From contig NZ_CP133261.1 of NCBI RefSeq assembly GCF_030931715.1, forward strand, positions 744,001 to 808,000: a stretch of 64,000 bases of DNA. Direction: 5' to 3'. This stretch comes from Tissierella sp. MB52-C2 (GTDB lineage: Bacteria > Bacillota > Clostridia > Tissierellales > Tissierellaceae). The notes beneath the pieces are model-generated. The model did no database searches. It was not told where the DNA came from and saw only the letters and a program-made list of their open reading frames with translations. Shown piece by piece: positions 36,251 through 44,789 of this stretch (position 1 is the stretch's first letter; the number at the start of each line of letters is the position of its first letter). A program made the position numbers and the translations under genes.

Positions 36251-37887
36251 ATTTCACATATCCATTAATGGAAAAAAAGGCATTAAATAATATAAATCTT
36301 ATAATTAATAGGGGAGAATTTTTAACTATATGTGGAAAATCAGGTTCAGGAAAGAGTACTTTGATTAGACAATTAAAAACTATCCTTTCACCTCATGGAA
36401 AAAAAGAAGGTGAAGTCTATTTTTCTGGACAACCTCTATCAGAGGTTGAACATAGGATTCAGGCTTCTCAAATCGGATATGTATTTCAGAATCCAGATAA
36501 TCAAATAGTAACAGATAAGGTTTGGCACGAGTTAGCTTTTGGACTGGAAAGTTTAGGCTATGATAACAAAACCATCCGAATTAGAGTAGCAGAGATGGCT
36601 AGTTTTTTTGGTATTCATAATTGGTTTAATAAAAAGGTAACTGAGTTATCAGGAGGACAAAAACAAATTTTAAATTTAGCAGGGATAATGACAATGCAGC
36701 CTTCTGTATTAATCTTAGATGAGCCTACATCTCAGTTAGATCCTATTGCGGCCTCGGAATTTATTGAAACCATAAAAAAAATCAACCAAGAATTAGGTAC
36801 AACTATTATAATGACTGAACATAGACTGGAAGAAATAATTCCAATATCAGATAAGGTTATAGTTATGGATGAAGGAAGTGTTATTAGTAAAGGTGCACCG
36901 GAAGAAGTTGGTAAGGATTTAAACAAAAATAATCACCCAATGCTTCATAGTATGACATCAGCTATGCAGATATATGCAGGAGTAAAAAATCAGTTGCCTT
37001 ATCCTATTACAGTGAATGAAGGAAGACGGTGGATTGATTCATTTATGGAAGGAAAAAATATAAAGATCAATTACGTAGAATCCATAAAAGAAAAAAGGGA
37101 TGTAATAATAAAACTTAAAGATATTTGGTTTAAATACGATAAAAGTTTGCCTGATACTATTAAAGATATGTCCCTGGAAGTAGAAAAAGGTGAAATATAC
37201 TGTATATTGGGAGGAAATGGAACTGGAAAGACTACTGCACTATCAATTATTAGTGGAATACTAACTCCTTACAGAGGCAAGGTTTTCATAGGAGATAGAA
37301 ACCTAGCAAAGATGAGCACCAAGGAGAGATATATCAATAATCTAGGGGTATTGCCCCAAAATCCTCAAAGCCTATTTGTGAAAAAGACTCTTGAATTAGA
37401 TTTGTACGAAATGTTATTAGACTTTAAAATATCTAAAGAGGATAAATCTCAAAGAATTAAAGAAATAGTAGAGTTAACTGAACTGGAGAACTTGTTGAAT
37501 CGACATCCCTATGATTTAAGTGGTGGTGAACAGCAAAGGGCAGCTCTTGCAAAAATATTATTGTTGGAACCCCAAATATTGTTATTAGATGAACCCACTA
37601 AAGGTCTAGATAATTTTTTTAAGGAGAAATTTGCAAAGATCCTTAAAGACTTAAGTAATAAAGGTGTAACAACTATAATGGTGTCTCATGATATAGAATT
37701 TTGCGCAAAACATGGAGATACTTGTGCCATGGTTTTTGATGGAAATATAGTGAGTTCCAAGGCAACGAAGGAATTTTTTGCTGGAAATAGTTTTTACACT
37801 ACATCTGCAAATCGTATTTCTAGACATATTTGTCCAGAAGCAGTGACTATAGAGGATGTGATTAGATTATGTCAAGAAAATATCTAG
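36223..37887 (+). CDS. ECF transporter ATPase, fused A1-A2
   Basis: 554 aa with two complete ABC domains. First: GKSGSGKST, Q-loop VFQNPDNQIV, LSGGQKQIL, VLILDEPTSQLDP. Second: GGNGTGKTT, LPQNPQSLF, LSGGEQQRAAL, ILLLDEPTKGLD. The Q-loop form FQNPDNQ is typical of ECF ATPases. The single-chain fusion replaces the usual EcfA1/EcfA2 pair. It overlaps the T gene by 28 nt and the S gene by 19 nt. Confidence 0.92.
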   Translation: MEIYRIKDLNFTYPLMEKKALNNINLIINRGEFLTICGKSGSGKSTLIRQLKTILSPHGKKEGEVYFSGQPLSEVEHRIQASQIGYVFQNPDNQIVTDKVWHELAFGLESLGYDNKTIRIRVAEMASFFGIHNWFNKKVTELSGGQKQILNLAGIMTMQPSVLILDEPTSQLDPIAASEFIETIKKINQELGTTIIMTEHRLEEIIPISDKVIVMDEGSVISKGAPEEVGKDLNKNNHPMLHSMTSAMQIYAGVKNQLPYPITVNEGRRWIDSFMEGKNIKINYVESIKEKRDVIIKLKDIWFKYDKSLPDTIKDMSLEVEKGEIYCILGGNGTGKTTALSIISGILTPYRGKVFIGDRNLAKMSTKERYINNLGVLPQNPQSLFVKKTLELDLYEMLLDFKISKEDKSQRIKEIVELTELENLLNRHPYDLSGGEQQRAALAKILLLEPQILLLDEPTKGLDNFFKEKFAKILKDLSNKGVTTIMVSHDIEFCAKHGDTCAMVFDGNIVSSKATKEFFAGNSFYTTSANRISRHICPEAVTIEDVIRLCQENI

Positions 37888-38600
37888 GAGAGAATTTTTT
37901 AAAATCTAGAACTTTAATCTCGGCAATTATTATTTTAGTAGTGATTCCAATCACTATTTTTTTGGGAATATATTTTTTAGATGATAGGAAATATTATTTC
38001 ATTAGTGTTTTGATTATTATCTACACTATGATTCCCTTTATAATGATATTTGAAAAACGGGAGCCACAGGCTAGAGAATTAGTTATGATAGCTGTATTAA
38101 CTGCCATAGCTGTAGCAGGAAGAGGTGCATTTTATATGTTGCCTCAATTCAAACCTGTTGTTGCCATTGTAATTATTACTGGAGTGTCACTTGGACCAGA
38201 ATCTGGTTTTCTTGTGGGAGCAATGACTGGATTTGTATCTAACTTTTTCTTTGGACAAGGTCCCTGGACACCATGGCAGATGTTTTGCTTCGGAATAATT
38301 GGATTTTTAGCAGGCATACTATTTCAAAAGAAGATTCTTAAGAAGACGAGATTATCATTATGTATTTATGGTGGATTGTCTACATTTTTCATATATGGTG
38401 GAATTATAGATATTGGAAGTCTTCTAATATTTACTTCTCATTTTTCATGGAAAGCCTTATTAGCAACTTACATTTCAGGGTTCTGGTTCAATGTTGTTCA
38501 TTCGATCTCTACAGTCTTTTTTATATTTTTCATTTCCCAGTCTATGATTGAAAAATTAGATCGGATTAGAATTAAATATGGTTTAATTGAGATGGAATAG
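37869..38600 (+). CDS. ECF transporter S component (putative cobalamin-specific, CbrT-like)
   Basis: 243 aa. About six membrane helices and the ECF S-component signature around FFFGQGPWTPWQMFCFGIIGF, preceded by AVAGRGAFYMLPQFKP. In group I ECF modules the S component sets specificity. Cobalamin-specific S components (CbrT) are known in Firmicutes, and the riboswitch plus DUF4430 neighbours argue for cobalamin here, but the protein sequence alone does not prove the substrate. Last gene of the capture locus. Confidence 0.85.
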   Translation: MSRKYLGENFLKSRTLISAIIILVVIPITIFLGIYFLDDRKYYFISVLIIIYTMIPFIMIFEKREPQARELVMIAVLTAIAVAGRGAFYMLPQFKPVVAIVIITGVSLGPESGFLVGAMTGFVSNFFFGQGPWTPWQMFCFGIIGFLAGILFQKKILKKTRLSLCIYGGLSTFFIYGGIIDIGSLLIFTSHFSWKALLATYISGFWFNVVHSISTVFFIFFISQSMIEKLDRIRIKYGLIEME

Positions 38601-38687
38601 TGTTGAAGCTAAATCTTTATTAGTTTAAGGTCATATATATTTGAGAATAATGGGGAATATATAGATTACTATTAGGTCTATAAACTA

Positions 38688-38716
38688 TTGATTTTATGCT
38701 CCTACTATGTTAAAAT
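38688..38716 (+). promoter_or_regulatory. Putative promoter of secG
   Basis: TTGATT, 17-nt spacer, TAAAAT, about 45 nt before secG. Confidence 0.5.
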
Positions 38717-38759
38717 AGTAATGTTTTAGGGGATATATAAATTGTTGGGAGGTGTAAAT

Positions 38760-38987
38760 ATGACAATGTTTTTCTCAGTATTAGTACTTATATCAAGTTT
38801 ATCATTAATAGTTTCAGTCGTAATGCAAGAAGGTAGTGAACAGGGCTTAGGTACTATAGGTGGCGGCGCATCAGACTCATTATTTGGTAAAGCAAGAGGA
38901 GCAAGCCGTGAAGACATGCTTAAGAGAATAACAGTAATATCAGCTGTTATCTTTATAATATCTACTTTAGTTTTAGCAGCTAAATAA
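38760..38987 (+). CDS. secG: Preprotein translocase subunit SecG
   Basis: 75 aa. Two membrane helices flank the conserved [20 protein letters not shown] and a [15 protein letters not shown] segment, standard for SecG, an accessory subunit of the SecYEG channel. ATG 38760 follows GGGAGGTG. It usually neighbours rnr, smpB and ssrA in Firmicutes, as it does here with insertions between. Confidence 0.93.
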   Translation: MTMFFSVLVLISSLSLIVSVVMQEGSEQGLGTIGGGASDSLFGKARGASREDMLKRITVISAVIFIISTLVLAAK

Positions 38988-39004
38988 CAAAGGAGGAGTA
39001 TAAG

Positions 39005-40996
39005 ATGAATTTGGCATTAATTGCTGCGCCAGTAGTAGGTGTATTGGCGCTGTTATTTGCTTTTTATAAAGCAAACAGTATCAATCAGGTTAGCCCAGGT
39101 AACGATAGGATGAAGGAAATTGCAACTTACATCCAAGATGGAGCCATGGCTTTCCTAAGTAGACAATACAAGTCTTTAGCAATCTTTATAGTTGCACTTT
39201 TTATTATTTTAATATTTGCAATTAATTTCTACACAGCAGTTTGTTTCTTACTTGGAGCATTATTCTCTATTGCTGCAGGATATATTGGAATGAAGGTAGC
39301 TACTAGAGCCAATGTAAGAACTGCAAATGCAGCTAAGGAATCAGGTATGACAAAGGCATTAAATGTTGCATTCTCAGGTGGTGCAGTAATGGGAATGACA
39401 GTTGTAGGATTAGGACTTTTAGGAGTAGGAGTACTTTATATAATATTTGAAGATGCAAATATTATAACAGGATTCGGACTTGGAGCTTCATCTATAGCAT
39501 TATTTGCTAGAGTAGGTGGAGGTATTTATACTAAGGCGGCAGACGTAGGGGCAGATTTAGTAGGTAAAGTAGAAGCAGGTATTCCAGAAGATGACCCAAG
39601 AAACCCAGCAGTTATAGCAGATAACGTTGGAGATAACGTTGGAGACGTGGCAGGTATGGGTGCAGACTTATTTGAATCCTATGTAGGAGCTATTATATCA
39701 GCGATTACTTTAGGAATAGTAGCTTATGGAGAAAAGGGAGTTTATTTTGCTCTTGCTCTTTCAGCAGTAGGAATTATAGCTTCAATTATAGGAGTTTACT
39801 TTGTTAGAGGGGATAAGGATCCTCAAAAGGCATTAAATACTGGTACATTAGTTAGTTCATTAATTACTGTAGTAGCTGGTTTCTTCTTAAGTAGATATAT
39901 ATTAGATTCAACTAAACCATTTGTTGCAATATTATCTGGACTTGCAGTAGGTCTTATTATAGCTAGAATAACAGAATACTATACATCAGGAGACCACAAG
40001 CCAGTACAAAGAATAGCTACTGAATCAGAAACAGGAGCTTCAACAAATATTATTGGTGGACTTTCAGTAGGTATGATGTCAACAGCAGGACCTATTGTTG
40101 TAATAGCTATTGGTATTTTAGTAGCTTATTATGTATCAGGTGGATCAACTAATCCAACTGAAGGATTATATGGAATTGCATTAGCAGCAGTAGGTATGTT
40201 ATCAACAGCAGGTATGACTATAGCAGTAGATGCTTATGGTCCGATAGCTGACAATGCTGGTGGAATTGCGGAAATGTGTGAGTTACCAAAAGATGTAAGA
40301 CAAATTACAGACAAACTTGACTCAGTAGGAAATACTACTGCAGCAGTAGGAAAAGGATTTGCAATAGGTTCGGCAGCTCTTACAGCTCTTGCATTATTTG
40401 CTTCCTATACACAAGCAGTAGGTTTAACAAGTATAGATTTAACAAAGCCAACAGTTATAGCAGGTGCATTCATAGGAGGTATGTTGCCATTCCTATTCTC
40501 AGCTATGACAATGGATGCAGTAGGTAAAGCTGCTTTCTCAATGATTGAAGAGGTAAGAAGACAATTTAGAGAAATACCTGGTATCATGGAAGGAAAAGCA
40601 ACTCCTGAATATGGTACTTGTGTAGATATCAGTACAAAAGCAGCATTGAGAGAGATGATAATTCCAGGACTATTAGCAGTAATAGTACCTGTAGCTATAG
40701 GTTTTGTACTAGGTGCAGAAGCATTAGGTGGATTATTAGCGGGAGCATTAGTTACTGGAGTACTAATGGCTATATTCATGTCAAACGCAGGTGGAGCATG
40801 GGATAATGCTAAAAAGTATATCGAAGAAGGAAATCATGGTGGAAAAGGTAGTGAGGCTCATAAAGCAGCAGTTACTGGAGACACTGTAGGGGACCCATTC
40901 AAGGATACTTCAGGACCATCATTAAATATCTTAATCAAACTTATGACAATAGTGTCATTAGTGTTTGCTGGACTATTTGGAAGCGGGATATTTTAA
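39005..40996 (+). CDS. hppA: K+-dependent membrane-bound pyrophosphatase (ion pump)
   Basis: 663 aa, about 16 membrane helices. Couples pyrophosphate hydrolysis to H+ or Na+ pumping. The substrate-binding signature [22 protein letters not shown] is followed by [11 protein letters not shown]. The segment [20 protein letters not shown] carries Ala at the position where K+-independent enzymes have Lys, so K+ dependence is predicted from the established family rule. Whether it pumps Na+ or H+ cannot be decided from what I see. It starts 17 nt after secG. Confidence 0.95.
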   Translation: MNLALIAAPVVGVLALLFAFYKANSINQVSPGNDRMKEIATYIQDGAMAFLSRQYKSLAIFIVALFIILIFAINFYTAVCFLLGALFSIAAGYIGMKVATRANVRTANAAKESGMTKALNVAFSGGAVMGMTVVGLGLLGVGVLYIIFEDANIITGFGLGASSIALFARVGGGIYTKAADVGADLVGKVEAGIPEDDPRNPAVIADNVGDNVGDVAGMGADLFESYVGAIISAITLGIVAYGEKGVYFALALSAVGIIASIIGVYFVRGDKDPQKALNTGTLVSSLITVVAGFFLSRYILDSTKPFVAILSGLAVGLIIARITEYYTSGDHKPVQRIATESETGASTNIIGGLSVGMMSTAGPIVVIAIGILVAYYVSGGSTNPTEGLYGIALAAVGMLSTAGMTIAVDAYGPIADNAGGIAEMCELPKDVRQITDKLDSVGNTTAAVGKGFAIGSAALTALALFASYTQAVGLTSIDLTKPTVIAGAFIGGMLPFLFSAMTMDAVGKAAFSMIEEVRRQFREIPGIMEGKATPEYGTCVDISTKAALREMIIPGLLAVIVPVAIGFVLGAEALGGLLAGALVTGVLMAIFMSNAGGAWDNAKKYIEEGNHGGKGSEAHKAAVTGDTVGDPFKDTSGPSLNILIKLMTIVSLVFAGLFGSGIF

Positions 40997-41017
40997 TTAA
41001 AAATCTCTAAAGAATAT

Positions 41018-41065
41018 ATGCACCCCGAAGGCTATATTAATATAACCTTTGGAGGTGCATTTTTA
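41018..41065 (+). terminator. Intrinsic terminator after hppA
   Basis: ATGCACC...GGTGCAT outer stem with an inner AAGG/CCTT stem, followed by TTTTT. Confidence 0.85.
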
Positions 41066-41152
41066 TAGTGTGAAAATCTATTTCTATATGATATAATTAC
41101 ATAGTTAAGGACATAATTATATATAAAAGAGTATAGAAAGGTAATAATAGAA

Positions 41153-41917
41153 ATGAAAGTAGAAGGTATAAAATTAAACTACATAGTAGAAGGAAAGGGA
41201 AAAGATGTACTTATACTTCATGGTTGGGGCGCAAATATTAATACTGTACTTCCAATAGTAAATATACTTAAAGATAAGTTTAGAGTACATGCATTGGACT
41301 TACCGGGTTTTGGAGAAAGTCCTGAACCATCTGAACCAATAGATTCGTTCAAATATGCAGAGATAGTAAAAAGTTATATTGATAATATGGGAATTGAAAA
41401 GATCACTCTAATTGGTCATTCCTTTGGCGGAAAATTATCTATTATATTAGGAACTAAGTATCCAGAAATAGTAGAGAAAATGGTTTTAGTAAATAGTGCA
41501 GGATTAATACCAAAGAGAGGATTAAAATACTATTTTAAAGTATATAGTTTTAAAACATTGAGATTTCTATATAAGACTCTATTTTTCTGGATGAAAAATG
41601 AAGAAAAGATGGAAAGATTCTATAAGAAATTTGGATCTACGGATTATAAAGAATCAACAGGAATTATGAGAAAAATATTAGTTATAGTAGTAAATGAAAA
41701 CCTATTACCATTATTAAAAAAGATAAAAGCTCCTACATTACTTATATGGGGAGACCAAGATGCGGCGACTCCATTGTATATGGGGAAGATAATGGAAAGG
41801 GAGATAAAAGACTCAGGTCTAGTAGTCTTAGAAGGAACAGGTCATTATTCATATTTAGACGATTATCAAAAGTTTACGTTGATATTAAGGAACTTTCTAC
41901 AGTATGATGCAATATAG
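41153..41917 (+). CDS. Alpha/beta hydrolase
   Basis: 254 aa. Typical fold landmarks: oxyanion HGWGAN, nucleophile elbow LIGHSFGGK, acid in WGDQDAATP, and catalytic His in GTGHYSYLDD. Natural substrate unknown. A carboxylesterase gene often lies between secG and rnr in Firmicutes, so it may be the positional counterpart. It directly precedes the MurF-like gene. Confidence 0.88.
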   Translation: MKVEGIKLNYIVEGKGKDVLILHGWGANINTVLPIVNILKDKFRVHALDLPGFGESPEPSEPIDSFKYAEIVKSYIDNMGIEKITLIGHSFGGKLSIILGTKYPEIVEKMVLVNSAGLIPKRGLKYYFKVYSFKTLRFLYKTLFFWMKNEEKMERFYKKFGSTDYKESTGIMRKILVIVVNENLLPLLKKIKAPTLLIWGDQDAATPLYMGKIMEREIKDSGLVVLEGTGHYSYLDDYQKFTLILRNFLQYDAI

Positions 41918-41972
41918 TAGATAGTAAGGAACTTAACTATTAGTTGTTCACTAATATAGTGGGGGGATTGTT

Positions 41973-43487
41973 TTGTTGATTATACTTATTACAATAGGTA
42001 TTATGGCATTAATTCTAATGGCAAGTAAATTGAAATACTTTTTACATATGATTCAGCTTGAGGGCTATGATTCAGAGGCTTTCCAAAGGTGGATAAATAA
42101 CAATAAGGAAAAGGCATTTTCTATTAAACATAGCAATAAGGAAACCAAAAAACCATTAGTATTTACCAATAGAGCTAAAAGATTATATTGGACCAATATT
42201 ATATTAAATGGCATATTAGTATTTCTTTTTGTATTTAAATCTAATAGGTTTTTAGGCATTTCACCATCATTTACTATATTAAGTATAATTATCCTTATAG
42301 TTTTACTTGGAATATTATATTACTTACAGGCTTTCATTATGCTAATGTCAAATAATTTGATTAGCCCCATGGAAAGAAAAATTAATATGGGATTTTATGA
42401 ACAAGCTCAAGAAAAGATAAAATCAAGAAAAGATTTAAATGTAGTAGGGATTACTGGAAGCTTTGGAAAAACCAGTACAAAGTTTATACTAGGAGCTATA
42501 CTAGGGGAAAAATTTAATGTGTTAAATACTCCAGAGTCTTATAACACTCCTATGGGTCTATCAAAAGTAATAAACAACGATTTAACAGAGAAACATAATG
42601 TATTTATTGCAGAGCTGGGAGCTAGAAATATAGGAGATATAAAAGAAGTGGCTGAGTTAGTTGGTCCTAAAATAGGAGTGCTTACGTCTATTGGACCTAC
42701 TCATATAGAAACCTTTAAAAATATTGATAATATAATGAAGACAAAATATGAGCTAATAGAAGAATTACCATCAGATGGAACAGCAGTGTTTAATTATGAT
42801 AATGAATATATTAGAAAATTGGCAGATAAGACTTTTAAGGAAAAAATACTCTATGGTATTGAAGATATAGAAGAATTAGATTTATATGCTGAAGATATAG
42901 AAGTATCAGAATTAGGATCTACTTTTACTGTGAAAGATAAGGAAGGCAATTCCATAAGATGTACTACCAAATTATTGGGAAAACATAATATATATAATGT
43001 TTTAGCAGGGGTAGCAGTAGGAAAGATATTAGGTTTATCTTTTGACGAAATAAAAGATGGAATAAGAAAGATAGAGCCAATACCACATAGACTAAATATA
43101 ATAAATCCAGGTACAGGGATTATAATTATAGATGATGCTTTTAATTCTAATCCTATAGGAGCTAAGGCAGCTTTAGAAGTATTGTCACAGTTTAAGGAAG
43201 GAAGAAAGATAATAGTAACTCCAGGAATGGTGGAATTAGGTACAATGGAAGAAGTGGCTAATAGAGAATTTGGTACAAATATAGGAAAAGTTTGTGATTA
43301 CGTAATTCTAATGGGAGAAAGTAGAACGAGACCAATATTTGAAGGATTAATGGAAGTAAGCTATAGTAAAGATAATATATTTACAGTAAATACATTAGAT
43401 GAGGCAACAGAATATATTCAAAAGATAGCAAGACCAGGGGACATTGTCTTATTTGAAAATGATTTACCAGATAATTATAGTAAATAA
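41973..43487 (+). CDS. Membrane-anchored MurF-like Mur ligase
   Basis: 504 aa. Residues about 1-130 contain an N-terminal hydrophobic helix and two more near 70-125, instead of the soluble UDP-sugar-binding domain of standard MurF. From about 150 onward it is a Mur ligase: P-loop GITGSFGKTSTKFILG, NTPMGLSKVIN, GPTHIETFKN, and the C-terminal DDAFNSNPIGAKAAL and VTPGMVELG. These match MurF (addition of D-Ala-D-Ala to UDP-MurNAc-tripeptide). Tight placement before ddl (19 nt) fits a D-Ala-D-Ala pathway role. The TTG start (41973 or 41976) follows GGGGGG. Confidence 0.85.
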   Translation: MLIILITIGIMALILMASKLKYFLHMIQLEGYDSEAFQRWINNNKEKAFSIKHSNKETKKPLVFTNRAKRLYWTNIILNGILVFLFVFKSNRFLGISPSFTILSIIILIVLLGILYYLQAFIMLMSNNLISPMERKINMGFYEQAQEKIKSRKDLNVVGITGSFGKTSTKFILGAILGEKFNVLNTPESYNTPMGLSKVINNDLTEKHNVFIAELGARNIGDIKEVAELVGPKIGVLTSIGPTHIETFKNIDNIMKTKYELIEELPSDGTAVFNYDNEYIRKLADKTFKEKILYGIEDIEELDLYAEDIEVSELGSTFTVKDKEGNSIRCTTKLLGKHNIYNVLAGVAVGKILGLSFDEIKDGIRKIEPIPHRLNIINPGTGIIIIDDAFNSNPIGAKAALEVLSQFKEGRKIIVTPGMVELGTMEEVANREFGTNIGKVCDYVILMGESRTRPIFEGLMEVSYSKDNIFTVNTLDEATEYIQKIARPGDIVLFENDLPDNYSK

Positions 43488-43506
43488 TATATAAGGAGGT
43501 CTCTAA

Positions 43507-44670
43507 GTGAAAAAAATCGGTGTATTCTTTGGCGGTAGAAGTGCAGAGCATGAAGTATCTGTAATTACAGGTATGCAGATAATAGAAAATATAGATAAAA
43601 CAAAATATGAAGTGGTACCTATTTATGTAAGTAAAGAAGGAAAATGGTTAACTGGAGACAGTCTACTGGATTTTAAAAATTATAAAGATGGCAATTTTAA
43701 AGATACAAAGGAAATAATATTATCTCCTAATTACAAAGATAATAATGTATATGCACATCCTGAAATGGTAGGATTATTTGGTAAGAAAATAATGAATAAA
43801 ATAGATATAGCATTTCCTGCCTTTCATGGAATGAATGGCGAAGATGGTACTGTACAGGGAATATTTGAACTTATGGATATACCATATGTAGGTTGTGGAG
43901 TATTAGGTTCAAGTGTGGGAATGGATAAGGTTTTAATGAAAGATGTATACAAAGCTAACGGTTTGCCTATAGTTGATTATACTTGGTTCTATAGATCAAA
44001 ATGGTTAAAGGATAGGGATGAAGTCATAAATCAAATTGAGGAAAAATTATCTTATCCTATGTTTGTTAAACCAGCTAATTTAGGTTCAAGTATAGGAATA
44101 ACTAAGGCTAAAGATAGAGATGGACTTATATCAGCCATAGAAGTTGCAATTAAATATGATAGAAAAATAATCATAGAAAAGGCAGTAGAAAGTTTAAGAG
44201 AAATAAACTGTTCAGTTATTGGATATGATGAAGAAGTAATGACTTCATTGTGTGAAGAACCAGTTGGTTGGGAAGAAATTTTAACATTTGAAGATAAATA
44301 TGTAAAAAGTAATGAAAAAGGTGGAAAAACAAGTGGAGAAAGAAGAATAATACCAGCTGATATTAAAGAGGAAATTGCATCAGAAATAGAAAATTTAGCT
44401 AAAAAAGCATTTATAACTATAGATGGTAGAGGTGTTTCAAGGATTGACTTTTTATTAGATGAAAATAATAATGTGTTTATAAATGAAATAAATACCCTGC
44501 CAGGATCTATTGCATTTTACTTATGGGAAGGAAAAGGTTATCCTTTCGTTAAACTAATAGATGAGTTAATAAATATAGCAGTTAAAGTTCATGAAGAGAA
44601 GAAATCAAATATATATTCTTATGAAGCAAATTTATTAAATAGAACTAATTTTGGTTCTAAAGTCAAATAG
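43507..44670 (+). CDS. ddl: D-alanine--D-alanine ligase
   Basis: 387 aa. ATP-grasp enzyme making the D-Ala-D-Ala dipeptide for peptidoglycan. N-terminal GVFFGGRSAEHEVSVITG, ATP-binding MFVKPANLGSSIGITKA and C-terminal metal site EINTLPGSIAF are intact. The GTG start at 43507 has AAGGAGGT about 7 nt upstream. Its product is the substrate of the MurF reaction encoded just upstream. Confidence 0.94.
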   Translation: MKKIGVFFGGRSAEHEVSVITGMQIIENIDKTKYEVVPIYVSKEGKWLTGDSLLDFKNYKDGNFKDTKEIILSPNYKDNNVYAHPEMVGLFGKKIMNKIDIAFPAFHGMNGEDGTVQGIFELMDIPYVGCGVLGSSVGMDKVLMKDVYKANGLPIVDYTWFYRSKWLKDRDEVINQIEEKLSYPMFVKPANLGSSIGITKAKDRDGLISAIEVAIKYDRKIIIEKAVESLREINCSVIGYDEEVMTSLCEEPVGWEEILTFEDKYVKSNEKGGKTSGERRIIPADIKEEIASEIENLAKKAFITIDGRGVSRIDFLLDENNNVFINEINTLPGSIAFYLWEGKGYPFVKLIDELINIAVKVHEEKKSNIYSYEANLLNRTNFGSKVK

Positions 44671-44690
44671 GGTGAGCTTGGCTCACCCTT
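44669..44690 (+). terminator. Hairpin at the end of ddl (weak terminator)
   Basis: AGGGTGAGC, TTG loop, GCTCACCCT, overlapping the ddl stop. The following sequence is only moderately T-rich. Confidence 0.6.
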
Positions 44691-44789
44691 AATCTTTAAA
44701 TATATAAAAGATTAAGTGGATTATTATTGGAAAAAGGGTAAATACTAAAAATGAAGAAAGTATAGAATACTCCAAAGGGAGGAAGAGAG

